A DNA stretch of 64,000 bases from Moniliella sp. 'wahieum' (Eukaryota; Basidiomycota; Moniliellomycetes; Moniliellales; Moniliellaceae), in contig RSEE01000022.1 of NCBI GenBank assembly GCA_003971905.1, forward strand, positions 124,001-188,000. The letters run 5' to 3'. Positions 36,101-48,717 of this stretch are shown here, piece after piece; position 1 is the stretch's first letter, and the number at the start of each line of letters is the position of its first letter. Made by a program: the position numbers and the translations under genes. The notes beneath the pieces are model-generated. The model saw only the letters and a program-made list of their open reading frames with translations, was not told where the DNA came from and searched no databases.

Positions 36101-39100
36101 CCGGTCGAGGTCGGGGCAACGGCTTCTTCCTCAGCACCATTATCAAGCAGTGAGGTGGGTTCGAGCTCGGCCATGTTGATCTCGAGAGCCTTGCACATGA
36201 CCTCAATCTCAAATTTAAGATTGAGCTTGAGACCCGCATAATGGTAGAGTTCTACCAGCAGGGCCAACACTGCCGCCAACCACGGATTGGGCAGTTTGAA
36301 TACTGTGCTCGTTTTGCACTGCTCCAGCACTTGCACACGAACGGAATGGCGGCGATGAGGCGGCCCGACTTGTACCCTTGTAGCAGCAGCTCCTTGAAGG
36401 CGATGTTGCGATATTTGATGGGGATATTGCGAGCAAGGGTCAAGCTGCCCAACCACGATGCCAAGTTCTTGAGCAACGTCCGATCCGACGACGACGTCAG
36501 TGTCGTCTCATTGTTCAGCAATGCCTTGATCTTAATAATCGATTCCCGCAAGATGTACCGCATCAAGCGCGGACCGCCTTCGATCCCATCAATCAACGAA
36601 GCATAGAGTGATTATTGGGTTCGATGGAGACACGCTGGAGAACAAGGTAGTGGGCAAACCAATTGTACAGCTCGGGAGCAACCAGGGACTTGGCGTCGCC
36701 CAGCTTGGACTCCAAGTTGGACTTCGACAAGTTGTTAACCAAAAAGAGAATTTTGTCGCTTACTTCGTCCGTCGGCTCCTCCTGATCCTCCTTGTCGTCC
36801 AGCTCGTCGGCATGAATGGCGGTAAACGGTTCAGAGGTGATAGCTGGCCACCGCGCGGACCGTTCCATCCTCCTCTGGCGCGGTTGGATCGCTTGGCCCA
36901 CCACTCGGACGGCCAGGGGGGCGCTGCTGGGCTTCGTGGATCATACGAACAACGTCCGGCCGGCCCTGTGTAATAGCTGGGATTGCAAGCAGGGCTTGGG
37001 ACAACGGGGGCCACTCGAGAGGCGCCGAGCAAAGTTCTGGAGCGCCTGAATCCCGAACGTAAACAGCGGCGATGACGGCGGCTTCCGCAATGCATCCAGC
37101 ACATACCGGATCGCAATACCGAGCGGAATGTAGTCGACGAACTCCTCGTTGATGATTTGGCCAAAGACGGTGGCAGCAATACCCAGTTCGCGCGGAGGGT
37201 AATCGCGTTCAAAGCAGCGGTATTCATCAAATAGAGTATGCACCAGGCAAGCGAACAACGTTTTTGCAGAGGGTCATCGCTCTCCTTGGTTCGCTTGAGG
37301 AGCGCCATCATATCTACCTTCATCGAACCCGAATAGAGGGTGCGATAATAATCGTCCGCTTCAGCTTGGATCTCAGGAGGGAAGGAGGCGACTTGGAGCC
37401 CAGGCTCCATGTTCTCGCTACCCGGTACGAGATTCATGAGCCGTGGGTGGACTTGGAGGCAGACGTTGCGGACCGATTTGAACGAGTCAATCTCGTCCTC
37501 ACTCATCTCGTCCCCATGGGAGCGCAAAGCGTAGAGGAAGGCGGCCACCGTCGACGTGAGGTGAGCGAGGTGACCCGTGGTGGACGTGTTACCGGCCAAT
37601 TCGTCTTGGGCTTTGCGCTCAAGGAAGTCGAGTGCTGCACGGACAAAGGCGTGAGGGTGCGCTGCAATGCCACGGTCCAGCCACTGCGGGAGGTCGAACT
37701 GCTTGTTCCGATCAGCCAGGTTGGCCAACTCAAATACAAAGGCCACTTCTGCGGGGGGTGGATGGCGTGATCGCGTCGGGTCAGTGGTCTGGGACAAAAG
37801 CCCAAGCTCTTGAAGCACAGAGAAGATCCGAGGCAGGTTGCCCGGCAGCGTCGCCACGTTTGTTGCCAGCGCACGCAGGGCAAACATGGGATTGGCCTGG
37901 AACAGACACCAGAGCGCAAGCTGAACATTGGGCTGGAAGGCCGAGAGCACCACACTGACTAATTGAAGGCAAAAATTGGTGTGAATATCGGGCCAAGGGG
38001 GCGGGACTTGGCCAAAGCCAATGAGGATCAAGTCGGCGTTCTGCTTGATGGCCTTGTCGACCAGGTCGGCTACAATAGACCGCAGCACCGCATTGTCCAC
38101 GCTCAAACCAGCGGATAGCAGGTTAGCCACGTCTTGGTTGTTCCAGCGCGATCCGGCCACTTGACGGGCTTGGGCTTGCACGGTGGCAACAGCCGCTTCC
38201 GTTGCCACAGAAGCCGTCCCGTTCGCCTGGGCAGATGGCAACCGCAGTGTGCCCGGGTCGACAATGCGATGCAGGACCCACGTGGACATATCGAATGTGT
38301 GCGGGTCGAGCAGCAGGAGGCCGCGGATGAGGATGAGCTGGGCCAAGGGGTGGCGCCAAGCATGGTCCCACAATGCGTCCAACACCGTCGGATGGGCAAG
38401 CCTGCGTGCATGGCTGGCAACGACAGCAAGGCCATAGGTTTGCTCCGAGTCAGGCTGGGTGGCTGGGTGGCGATCTCATCAAAGAGTGCGACTACGTGGG
38501 GCCAGCTGATGTTGGCGTTGAGGGTGCCGATGCAGGGGCCGAGGCTGGGCCAGTGGACTGCGTACTTGCTCTCAATGGCCGACACGGAGGGCTCGACGGG
38601 TTCGCAGAGCAGCGCAAGGAGCAGCTGGGCTGGCATGGTCGTCGGGGGGGACGTGGACGTGCGTGATATGGAAGAGAGCGAGGGCAGCATGGAAGACAGG
38701 GACGGATTGAGTGGCGAGAGGCCCAATGCTGGCGAGGACGTCGGCGGCGGCGGGTAGGCATGAGGCTGTGGATAGGTGAGTACAGAGCAGGGGCAGGAGC
38801 GAGGAATGGGAAACGTACCGCAGGTGGGGAATCGCTTGGGCCAAGGCCTGGGCAGCGAGATCAGAGCCGACGCGCTCGATGGCTGCGCGCACGAGGGCGC
38901 GCTGGAAGACACGGGGCAGGCCAGGGGTGTCGGGGGCAGAGTCGGAGAGGACGCTGGTGAAGAGGGCGGAGAGTGGACGGAGCGCGAGCTGGGCCTGGTC
39001 GGGAGAGGGAGGGGTGGCGAGGGACAAGGGGGGGACCTGCTGGTGCAGTGCGGCGAGGGCGGAGGCAAACAAGCGTTCGTCAGGAGAGCCGGCCGAGTCG

Positions 39101-39144
39101 CCAGCGGCGGCGACTCGGCGGGAGAGTGCGCCGCCGTCGAGCAT
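33132..39144 (-). CDS. NOT1: CCR4-NOT complex scaffold subunit NOT1
   Basis: NOT1 is the scaffold of the CCR4-NOT deadenylase, which controls mRNA decay. The start is the ATG at 39142-39144 (MLDGGALSRR). An intron near 38765-38820 interrupts the N-terminal region. N-terminal HEAT-like segments read LWDHAWRHPLAQLILIRGLL and NVQLALWCLFQANPMFALRA. The CAF1-binding MIF4G region reads RVSIEPNNHS, DRTLLKNLASWLGSLTLA and LNLKFEIEVMCKALEI (36150-36660). The DUF3819 region reads VAIERAVRDITPPVVERS and KDFALESDPAKLSHAAHQM (35800-35960). An intron is at 34755-34808. The C-terminal Not1 domain reads LLHDFPEFLAFYAIPLCD, QLRNVLLCAYPRQLRLPD and RVLLERIVVMRPHPWGTLY. The frame ending APAPAQA stops at 33132. 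At about 1,950 codons it fits the family; roughly ten frame breaks are present. Confidence 0.92.
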
Positions 39145-39584
39145 GGCCAGACGACGGCAAGGGGAGGGCGGTGGGGGTGTAGAGGGGGAGCGGCGGTGGG
39201 GGAGGAGGGGGGGCGGGTGTGGTGGGGGGAGGCAGTGGAGAGGGCGATGGCAATGGCAATGGCGATGGCGATGGCGATGGCGATGGCGATGGCGATGGCG
39301 ATGGCGATGGCCACGGCGCTGCGGGCGCATGCAGCAGGGGCCACTGCCAACCCTAGCGCCCAGGAAGGATTGTGGCTGATGTAAGGCGGCGGGGGGGTGG
39401 GCTGGGCGGGAGGGCTGACGTCAGCGCGGGCGGGGGGCGTGCACGTGACCAGGCGTCGAGTAGTCGTCTGATTAATGAGCTGCTCGTGGCTAGTGCTAGT
39501 GATTGCTGATTGGGCAGCTAGGACTCCCAGATAGGAGCTGCCATCCCCAGCGCCCCCCCCACACAGCCCCCCAGCCCTGTCGCC
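39145..39584. promoter_or_regulatory. Divergent NOT1/ATG2 promoter region with hexanucleotide microsatellite
   Basis: Only 440 bp separate the ATGs of NOT1 (left) and ATG2 (right), so they share one intergenic region. It is GC-rich and contains the GGCGAT microsatellite. No TATA box is obvious on either strand. Confidence 0.6.
39244..39309 (+). repeat. Hexanucleotide microsatellite (GCGATG/GCAATG)n
   Basis: Eleven consecutive hexamers are visible: GCGATG, GCAATG twice, then GCGATG eight times. Frames through it give artificial Ala-Ile or Arg-His repeats; I place the NOT1 start downstream of it at 39144, so it is non-coding in my model. Confidence 0.9.
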
Positions 39585-42500
39585 ATGCTCGGCCTGGCCA
39601 GCTGGACTGGCCCCGGCCCCGTCCAGCGGCGCGCGGCGGCCTACATGCTCCGCACCCTCCTCGGGCCCCTCGCACCCGCCCTCGACGACGCCCAGATCGA
39701 CGCCGCGCTGCTCGCCGGCCGCCTCGACGTGCGCCGCGTCCGCCTCGACCCAGCCGCACTCGCCCACCGCTGCCCCCTCCCCCACCTCGTCCCCACCCAC
39801 GCCACCCTCGCCGCCCTCCAGCTCCAGCTGCCGCCCCTCGCCCAGCTCTGGTCCGCCGACGCCCCGTCCGCATCGTCCTCGAGCAGCTTGAGCTCCACGC
39901 CACCCTCGCCCTCACCCCCGCCTCGGTCCCCACCCCGCCGATCTCGCCGCCAGCATCCATGCTGCAGCCACCGAAGCCGTCCAGTCCGCTGTTGCCGAGT
40001 CTGCTCCCGCCGCCCCGCCTGGCTTTGCCGCCGCTGGACCCAGTCGCTCCTCGCCCGCATCCAGATCGACCTCGACGCTGCCATCATCCACCTCGCCCCG
40101 CCGCCCACCGCACCCGCCGCCCCTACCCTCGTCCTCACTCTCGGCCCCCTTCGCATCGGCCCCGACCCCCGCGGCGACCCCCTTTCCCATGCATTTGCCC
40201 TTGACTCGCTCCACCTCGCCCTGGTGCCGCCCGATCCTGCTTCCGCCTCCGACTCGGACTCCGACCAGGGCGACGACAACGAGAACTACCTTGCTCTGAG
40301 CTCAGCGGTGCTCGATCTGCGCCAAAGCGTCTACCACGACGCCATGCCCGACACCCCTCTGTCCCGGCAAGAGCCCACAACCCTCCTGTCCATCACTGCC
40401 GACACGACAGGCAAAGTCGGCGTAGCTCCCGCTTGCTCTGGCACCATATCTCCCCAATCTGGCACAGCACAGATAGCGTCCATCGTGCTCCACCTCGACC
40501 CCGACACCCTCGCGACTGCTGTTGCCCCATGGCTTGATATTGTTTTGTCGTTGCTCCCTGCCTCTCCTGGGACCGCCCCTCGCCCCGCGGCATCCTCTTC
40601 GCCACCTGCGTCTGCTTCTTTCTGGTCTTTCACGCTGCAGCGTGCCATGGTTTCCTACACTCTGCCCACATATCCCCCACTCCTTTACTCTCCAGCAGCT
40701 GGGCGCCGAGCTTTCGGATTCTTGCCATGTCACACTTGGCTCCCTTTCGCTCAGCACCGACGGGACTCAAATCCTCTCCATTGGCGAGCGGGATACACCG
40801 GCACTAAGGGCGGGCCAAGATGCCCACACGGGCTGGACGATCGCCTTGGCTGCCATCACTGGTTCCCTGCCCATCCCCTACCTTGGCCAGGTAGGCAGCA
40901 GTCTCCAAACTCTACTCTCCAGTTTCTCCCGCAGTGCCCTGCCTCCCTCGGCCCCCTTGTCATCTCCATCGCCACCGCCAACTGCCGCCCCGCCAGCCAA
41001 GATCCAGCTTACCTGCCCTAGCCTCGATCTCTCCCTCCCCATCCCGCGGCATAGCCATGCACCACGCACATTGCTCCCCTCGCGCGCAGGAAAGTACCGT
41101 CTGCACCTCAATTCTATTGTGTTGGCCTCTCACCCGGACCAGCCTAAGGGAACAAAACGCAAGACCCACTTTGCGCCTGTCGCCCCCCCCGCTGACTGGA
41201 CATTGGCTGTACAGGAGATGGTCATGTACCATACTCCGCCTAGCGGAGAGGAGGAAGGGATCGTGCGTCTTCCTCAACCAGCAGTGGAGGTTGCGATTCA
41301 CCCAGAGGGGACCGACATTCACCTGGCCCAAGTGGAGGCCCGGCTTGACCCGGTGCGATGGGCCCAACTCGAGATGGCGCTGGATGATTTGACCTGCTGG
41401 CTGCCGAGGTTAGTCCTTTGGAGGAAGGACAGATGGCCTCCGAACCAAGTGAGGAAGGAGCACGGCCGGTGAAAGTGAAGATCGACCACATTTGCACCGA
41501 GCTCTATTTCCCTCGCTTGACAAGCAAGGAGAAGGTGGTGCTTCTGGCGTCGGGCGTGGACGTTGTGGGCTGGTGGCATAGATGCATCTCTGTCTCAAGT
41601 GGGTGTGACCTACTTTCCGAGCGACGATGGCGGCACCCCCCACCCGCTCCTTGTTGCTTCGCCCGTGGATCAGGCCTGTGGCACTGTTCAGGTCCGTACC
41701 TTGACCACAGACACAGGAAAGACAACTTGCCTAACGTTGGAGGTAAGGGATGCTTTGGCGCACGTGGTGCTAGACGCGCCTTATATTGCTCAGCTGGCTC
41801 AGCTCGCCCACACGCCTGAAGATACGTTTGTCCATGTCACACCTTCGGACCGGACCGAGGTACGGGTGCGGATGGCCAATGTTCAAGGGGGTTGACACCG
41901 GGTGTAGACCAAGCTGTGATGGGGGTGCTAGCGTCTTCGGTCGAAGCGGCAGTGGACCTGACCCCACTAGGAGTCCAAGCAGCTACAGCGAACTTATGTG
42001 CCCGGCTCCTCGTGTTGGACAAGGGCGGACCAGACCTGCTCCACACCTTGCTGGCTCATACTGGTACACCGCTCAGTCTGTGGACCCAAACTGGCTTTGC
42101 CCCCCTGGCTCAAATTGTGCTGAAGGGCGCGTTTTCTCCGGCGTACATTACCCTCTCCCATGCCCGTGTCCGGTTGACGCTAGCGGCCGACACCTTGGCC
42201 GTGGTGACGCAGTTTGCGGCAGGTCTTAGCTCGGCGAACAGTTCTGACGAATCCAGCTCCTCCACAACCTCCTCTCCTCGCACCTTTAGGGCACAATCGG
42301 CTTCGCCGGCCCTCTCTCGTCTCCAAGGCATGAGCGGGACAGAAGAGGAAGAGTTCTTTGCGCCGCCTCCAAGCTCCACCCCGACACCAGGACCGGCGAT
42401 GGAAGAGGTGGAGATCGAGCCTCCCCTTCTGCTGGGACAAAGTGTCTTTTTGGATGTCCAAGAAGCTGTTGAGGGAACTGCTTCGACACGACCTGTTCGC

Positions 42501-44414
42501 TTCCGGCCTCCACGGGACGCAACAACAGAGAAGGCGATGCTCGGGGCCGGACGTCATACTCGTGCTGTTCCTCGCACCGTCCAAGCACCCCTCCCGCGCC
42601 CTACTGTGTACATGCTCCCTCCCGTGAAGGAAACGTACCAAACGGGCTCAACGACCGTCAAAGTATTCCACCTTCTTGGTCTGGGCCCAAGGTGGGGTAC
42701 TCTTCCCTGCTTCTTGCACATGCCGACAAAGAAGATGCTCAGGAATGGTGCGTATGCGTGCGATGAATTTGTGGGCATGCACTAACGTTTGGCTGCAATA
42801 ACCTCCGTGTCGATGTGGAGGATGTAAATGTGACCATTGAACTGTTTGGCGGATACGATTGGGTGTCAAGTCGGGAGTATGTGCGGTCCAAGGCCTCACG
42901 AGTGCGTCGCCGCCTGCTCAAGATCAAGCAGCTGCTGGCCCAAGGCTATACGCCGCCCGAAGCGGTGCCCGACGCGGCCGAGGACCTAATGCGCTCCATC
43001 CACCTCCCACTCCCTGCCGATTTGAGTGGTATGCAAGCCGATGGATTTTTGCACATTGTCCATGAGAACGTGGGATGGGACGAGGAAGGTGCACACCCTT
43101 CGCCGCAGGCCCAGGCCCAGGGCAAGACCAAAGCCAACCGCCAAAGTGTTCGGTCCAAACTCGCCGCGCGTGTTCATCCCGCTTTGCGCATCTCCATACG
43201 TGGCGCTCGGCACTTTTCGTGCGTACCGCCATCCCGATCCTCAGACTGGTCGAGGCTCGCGTGCTGAGGTGCACCTGGACCGCGTGGAGATTGTGGACGA
43301 GATGCCGACCTCGACATGGCGAACATTCATGACGGCCATGGCGCCTGAAGACCCGCGGGTGCGACAGAGGAAAAGGCCCAAGTCGTTCTTCGTCTCGATG
43401 GGTTCCCTCAAGAAGAGGGAGAAGAGTATGAGGTAACGGCCCAAGTGGCCCCAGTGCGACTTCATGTTGACCAAGACGCCCTAGATTTCCTCAAAGTATT
43501 TTTTGGTTTCTCGGCGCAGCGCGATCTAGACCAAGGCGTGCCGGTGTCTCCTCCTGGTGGTGCCTTATTCGCAAAGCCGAGATCTGGCCCATTCCCATCA
43601 AACTTGACTACAAGCCCAAGCGAGTCAACTTTGGTTTGCTCAAGCAGGGCCAAGTGGTAGAGATGATGAACTTTTTCCATTTCGACGGCGCCCGGCTGAC
43701 CTACGCCACACGACGCTGCATGGCATCCAGGGGGTGCCGCGCCTGCTCGACAGCCTCCACGACATTTGGGCCCCCGACGTGACGGCAAACCAACTAACGG
43801 ATGTGCTTTCGGGGATCGCCTTTGCGTACCGTGTCCACCCTGGGTGGCGGCTTGGCCGAGCTGGCCTTGTTGCCGATCGAGCAGTACCAGAAGGATGGTC
43901 GCCCGCTCAAGGGGTTTCAACTTGCTGCCCGTCACTTTGCCACACTGCCGCCCTCGAGGCCGTTCGTCTCGGTGCCCGTTTGGCAACCGGCACTCAAACC
44001 CTGCTGGAGGGAGCAGAGAATGTGCTGGTAGGCCCTGCGGTAGCCGTGACCACAGTTCCGTCGGGCTCGCATTATGCCACCCCACCCAGCGACATGCGTG
44101 AAGCCATGGACCAAGCGTACCGTGGCCTCTCCAAAGGCCTTACCTCGGCGGCACGATCATGTTGGCACTGCCGATGGATCTGTACGAGCGGCGGTATGTG
44201 GATGAGGCGGCCGCTTCTTCCCCTCCCGGCCCATCGACGGACGAGGGAGGCGCCAAGGCCATTCCCCTCGCCTTGTTGCGTTCTGCCGCCGGGGCAAGCG
44301 AGGCGTTGTCCGGCCTTATTAGGGCTTCAATCCACGTTGCAGCCTACGCTGGTGCGCGATACACGACTCAAGTATAAATTGGACGAACGCGGGGAGGAAG
44401 AAGAGTGGGAGTAA
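39585..44414 (+). CDS. ATG2: Autophagy-related lipid-transfer protein ATG2
   Basis: Atg2 is a rod-shaped lipid-transfer protein bridging the ER and the growing phagophore. The start is the ATG at 39585. The N-terminal chorein-like part reads VQRRAAAYMLRTLLGPLAPA and VRRVRLDPAAL. A central segment reads IELFGGYDWVSSRE (about 42837-42880), the conserved fungal/animal Atg2 GYDW motif. Near the C-terminus are FLKVFFGF, IPIKLDYKPKRVNFGLLKQG and ELALLPIEQYQKDGRPLKGF, diagnostic of the family, then LPMDLYERRY, and the stop is 44412-44414. One intron is likely at about 42751-42800: it has donor GTGCGT and branch site CACTAAC, but the expected acceptor AG is not clear. Many frame breaks occur. The length, about 1,580 codons, fits fungal Atg2. 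Confidence 0.88.
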
Positions 44415-45250
44415 CCCATCTTGTTGTGTCCCTTGCCCCACCCTTCCCGAGACCGTCCTGCTACATCGCTCTCTCCTACTTTCCCTCCCGAGACTCGTTT
44501 TGCCTCTCGTGGCCTTCTTATGGCCCTTCCCTCGCATATCTACCAAGTACGATTTTTTACCACACTTGAATCCCATGCGGACTGCTGATTACGACTGGTC
44601 ATTTGAATAACATGCAGACCTACAACGATCCCTTCCCACAGTTGGGCCCGACGAAGAAACGCAGGACCTTTCAACTGAGAGGCATTGGAGTAGTAACGGC
44701 ATCTTGATTAAGTTGCGGTAACATAGCGGAGAGTCATCAGTGCAGTGCGTTTTGCCATCAGGACGGACTATAAGAACAGTAGTCCGGGGCCGATGAACAC
44801 AGCTACACCGACTATAGTGAGTGAGCGCAAAGTCATGCGCTCCCAATGGAAAGATACGGACCACATCTACTAACCGCCCATGGGCAAAAGGCGTGTGATC
44901 CGAGAATAACGGAGGAGCGATGGCTTTGAAACGCGGGGTACTTTTGGGAGCTGTGCTAGTAGGGTGTCAGTCTTGTCAGTAGTATAAACAAAGCATCGTC
45001 AGTAGCCACAATATACTTAGTCACTTCACTAGCTTCGCTAGCTTCACCGGCGCCACTGGTCAGTGTGAATAGTCATAGTCAGTCACACTGGCAACATAGT
45101 TCGACGACTCACTCTTGCCTGGGTCGTCTGAGCGGACAAAACGAGTTCGGCATGTCCGGGGACAATAGTCTACTCTATTAGTATAAGTGTTTCTCCATCT
45201 CCACCACCGACCCCGGCTTGTCAACTACTACCTTTCTTTCGGATCTTAAT
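44415..45250. other. Intergenic between ATG2 and THR1
   Basis: No gene is supported. A frame on the minus strand at 44589-44864 shows no domain. Between about 44960 and 45110 there are many GTCAGT/AGTCACT and GCTAGCTTC words, giving a low-complexity patch upstream of THR1. Confidence 0.4.
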
Positions 45251-46294
45251 ATGGCCGAGTCCTTCACGATCAAGCTGCCCTGCACCTCCTCCAACATGGC
45301 CCTGGATTTGACGTCGTGGGTCTCTCCCTGTCCCTCTACCTTACTTTGCGTGTCAAAGTCGACCGAGCAAGATACTGCGCCGACGCTGCAGTACAGGGCA
45401 GGGTGCAGCCGACGCGCCGTTGGATCCCTACAAGAACTTGACCACCCGCAGTGCTCTCTACGTTCTGCGTGCCAACGGTGTTCCTTCGTTCCCCGGTAGG
45501 GGTGTCGATTGATGTGCACAATGAGGTGCCGTTTGGTCGTGGGCTAGGCTCATCGGTGGGCGTGGGTGCAGGTGTGGTGCTGGGCAACCGGCTGGGCAAG
45601 CTGGGGCTTGGCACGTCTCGTCTGTTGGACCATGCTCTGATGATTGAGCGTCATCCAGATAACGTGACGGCCGCGCTGGTGGGTGGCTTTGTCGGTTCCT
45701 ATCTCCTCGAGCTGTCGCCTGAAGAAACAGAGGCGAAGGATGTGCCTCTGTCTGAAGTCCTTCCCGAGTATCCACCCGATGCATCGCCCGGTGGGGCCGC
45801 AATCCGCCCTCCCGCCGCGTGGGATTGGACACTACATTCGGTTTGGCTGGGCGCCCGAGATCCAGGTGATTGCCATCATCCCGCAATTTGAAGTACCGAC
45901 TGCCAAAGCGCGTGCGGTTTTGCCCACCACCGTTTCCCGGCACGATCTCGTGTTCAACCTGCAACGGCTTGCTGTCCTCACCAGCGCACTGGCCCGTAGC
46001 CCTGTGGACGTCAACCTCGTCTTCCAGGCCATGCAGGATAAAGTCCACCAGCCCTACCGCTCTCAACACTCATCCAGGCCTCCCGCGCACCCTGGCCAGT
46101 TCACGCCTTCTTCCCACCCGGGGCTCCTGGGCATCTGTCTTTCTGGTGCCGGTCCTACCATCTTGGCTTTGGCAACGGACAACCTGTCGCACATTTCTGA
46201 CACAATCACAGGCGAGTTTGCCAAGGAGAAGATCGAGTGCGACGTGCAGTTTCTCTCTGTCACTTACGATGGGGTCCAGGTCCTGGAAGACTAG
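45251..46294 (+). CDS. THR1: Homoserine kinase
   Basis: The enzyme phosphorylates homoserine to O-phosphohomoserine in threonine synthesis and belongs to the GHMP kinase family. The start is the ATG at 45251 (MAESFTIKLPCTSSNM, as in the family). The ATP-binding GHMP motif P-F-G-R-G-L-G-S-S-V-G lies at about 45530-45565. LLDHALMIERHPDNVTAALV and GGFVGSYLLEL follow, then GHYIRFGWAPEIQVIAIIP and the C-terminal CLSGAGPTILALA. The stop is at 46292-46294. At about 348 codons it has the expected length. Frame breaks are near 45290 (a CCCC run read as CCC), 45420-45500, 45810 and 46120. No intron is evident. Confidence 0.9.
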
Positions 46295-46354
46295 GGTGTT
46301 GTGAGCCCGTATTTCGCATGCCATCGTTTGTTTTTGAATTTTCTGTGGACGAGA

Positions 46355-46488
46355 AACCAGGGTACATGCCATAGAGGAACTATCTTGCAGGGTCAAGGAG
46401 GGCGGGCAGGACATAGGTAGGAACCAGGGTACATGCCATAGAGGAAGGATCTTGCAGGGTCAGGAGGGCGGGCAGGGCGTAGGTCAAG
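46355..46488. repeat. 67-bp tandem duplication
   Basis: Two adjacent copies of a 67-bp unit start at 46355 and 46422 and begin AACCAGGGTACATGCCATAG. They differ at a few positions. The duplication lies in the 210 bp between the convergent stops of THR1 and LCB1 and so falls in the 3' UTR or terminator of one or both. Confidence 0.85.
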
Positions 46489-46504
46489 GGAAGGTAAGGT
46501 CTGT

Positions 46505-48271
46505 CTACTGGCCCAAAACATCAACGATCGCTTGGCGCAGAACCTGGGCTGCAACCTGCATCTCGGACTTGGTGAAAGCCGACGAGACGGCAATCCGGAT
46601 CGTGGGGTCGGAGTCGGGTTTGGTATCGAGCACGGCCGGGTTGATCGAGGGCAGACGGCGGGAACGAACGAGGAGGACACCTTGAGCCAAGGCTCGGTCG
46701 ATCGCTTGCAGCAACCGCGTCTGCTCTTCCACGCTCAGCTCCGATTCTCCAGCACGAACACGAATGTGAATGATGGGAGAGGGGCTGTGCGAGGGAATGT
46801 CTATCGTAGGAATAGTGTCCAGACGCTGCGGAGAGTACGAATGTTGTCTTGCAAGACGCGAAGCGACGAGGCGTCGGTCTGCAGCCGCTCAATCGCAGTG
46901 GAGGCGGTCACCGCATTGAGCGCAGGCAAGGCGGCTGAATAGACAAATCCAGGCGAGTTAATCCGTTGGTGGAATTCGACCACCGCCGAGCCAGCAACAA
47001 AGCCACCAGCACTGCCAAGGGTTTGGCCAAGTTACCAGTCAAATGTCAATGTCGGTAGCCGGAATTCCAAACAACTCAGTGGCTCCCTTGCCTGTCTTTC
47101 CAATTGTACCAAAAGAAAGGCCCTCATCAAGCAGAATGCGGAACTTGTGCTTCTTGGCCAAAGCGACGATGGCGCCCAAATCGCTCAGTTGACCATCGTT
47201 CTCAAAGATGCCCTCGGTAATGATGAAGCGACGAGTGAGCGGCTGTTTGCGGCGCACATCGTCGCGGGTGATCGACTCGAGCACGCGGGACAATGAAGAC
47301 ATGCTGTTGTGTTCATACCACCCCGCACTTTCGACCGACTGATCTGAATGCCCTTTTGGATGGAGTAATTCACCCCGCGGTCAGCCACGATCACGTCTCC
47401 GCGCTTTGCAAAAGGCCGGAATAACACTAGATGTGGTAGTGAAACCCTGGGCGTAGACGATGGCGCGTTCGGTGCCAAGGAAGCGCGCCAGGTTGGCCTC
47501 AAGGTCCATGTGCACGTCTAAGGGAAAAGAACACAAGTTAGCGGCAAGAAAGCACAGTGCAGATTACGGCAAACAAGGCAACGCACCAATCGTGCCGTAA
47601 AAGCCAGGAGGGCTGCAGGACCCAACACCGTACTGGCGCAGCGTCTGAATCGCACGCTCCTTCATCTCGGGCTCGGAGGAGAGGTCAGTGAAGTTGAAGC
47701 TAGCCAGGTTCAGCACCTTGGTCCGCTCGCCCACAGCTTCTGATTTGACTGTAGGGCGAGGGCCGTTGGGACCAACAATGAGAGGAACCGAAGCCAAATC
47801 CCACTTTTCAAAGTCGTTGAGCGGGGTGCAGAGGGGCTCAGGGCTAAATTCGTCCACCAACCCATCGATCTCGGCCGGGGTGAGCTCGACAAAGTTAGAG
47901 CCGGAGGCCTGGGACTTGGTGCGCTGGAGGATGGTGCGGAGGGCAAAGCCGATGAGGAGCAGCTCGAGCAACGTGCGGAACGGGTCATTTTGGTAGCTGC
48001 TCGTCACATAGCGCACAACAATGGGCGATCCGGGCAGGGCGCGAAAGAGCGGCCCAGGGTAGCGAGGTGGTGCTGCAAGCTGCGGAGGAGTGGGCGGGCC
48101 CAGGTGGCGTCGTCGAGGTCGGGGCGCCAGGAGGAGCAGAAGCGATCGTGGTGGCCGAGGCCGAGGCGAGGCCGACGGCAAGAACAAGGAGGCCAGCGAG
48201 GGGCAGGAGCGAGTGCTGGAGGGGATGTGAGCGGCGCGTGAGGACGCCGGGCGGGGTGCGGAGGTGGGCAT
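46505..48271 (-). CDS. LCB1: Serine palmitoyltransferase subunit 1
   Basis: LCB1 is the non-catalytic large subunit of the ER enzyme that starts sphingolipid synthesis. An N-terminal membrane segment ([15 protein letters not shown]) is followed by [26 protein letters not shown] and [15 protein letters not shown]. Intron 47518-47586 (69 bp) joins this to [20 protein letters not shown]. Then come [55 protein letters not shown] and [15 protein letters not shown], ending at 46505. The pyridoxal-phosphate lysine of LCB2 is not expected here. The start is uncertain: the ATG at 48271 gives a Pro/Arg-rich lead, and the true start could be nearer 48040. Frame breaks lie near 47320, 47400 and 46990. 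Confidence 0.9.
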
Positions 48272-48717
48272 GTAGGCGTGTGGGAGGGCGGCGGCGAGGG
48301 CGGGTGGGTGGATGGCGAGATTGGTGCTGGGCGTGGATCCTTGCGCGGGTGAGCGCTGACTATGACTGGGGCCGACGGCTGATCCACTCGTTGTGCAGCC
48401 CTGCGCCTCAGGCTGAGGCCTGGGCCTGGCCTCAGGACCGCCGATCTCAGTCCGACTCAGGCGAGCCCTCCGACGCCCCCCGGCGAGCCAGCCCATCCAT
48501 AGTAGGGTTGCCCTCCTCTGGGGCGCGTGCGGGCGGAAAGCGGGGGCGGAATGGATTTTTGCCTGAGGCCTTCGGGCTTTCGGTGCGGCGAGCGCTGGCC
48601 ATTTGAGAGAGACACGTGCCCCCGCGCCGCAGCCACACCCCCCAGCATTCACCATCCGCACCCGCCTCCCCACCACCACGAGCGACCCCACCACCACCCC
48701 AGCTCGCTGGCCTGGGC
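48272..48717. promoter_or_regulatory. Divergent LCB1/ankyrin-RCC1-BTB gene promoter region
   Basis: About 450 bp lie between the two start codons. It is GC-rich, with a CTCAGGCTGAGGCCTGGGCC block at 48409-48428 and another CAGG/CTCAG cluster to about 48470. No TATA box stands out. Confidence 0.5.

Noticed and set aside
38776-39384. Gly/Glu-rich plus-strand frame opposite the NOT1 start
   Set aside because: Antisense to NOT1 and full of microsatellite-derived repeats; no family resemblance.
38103-39800. Very long minus-strand frame with an Ala-Ile repeat (565 codons)
   Set aside because: It runs through the GGCGAT microsatellite and the NOT1 promoter; only its part below about 38,640 matches NOT1, and NOT1 has its own ATG at 39144.
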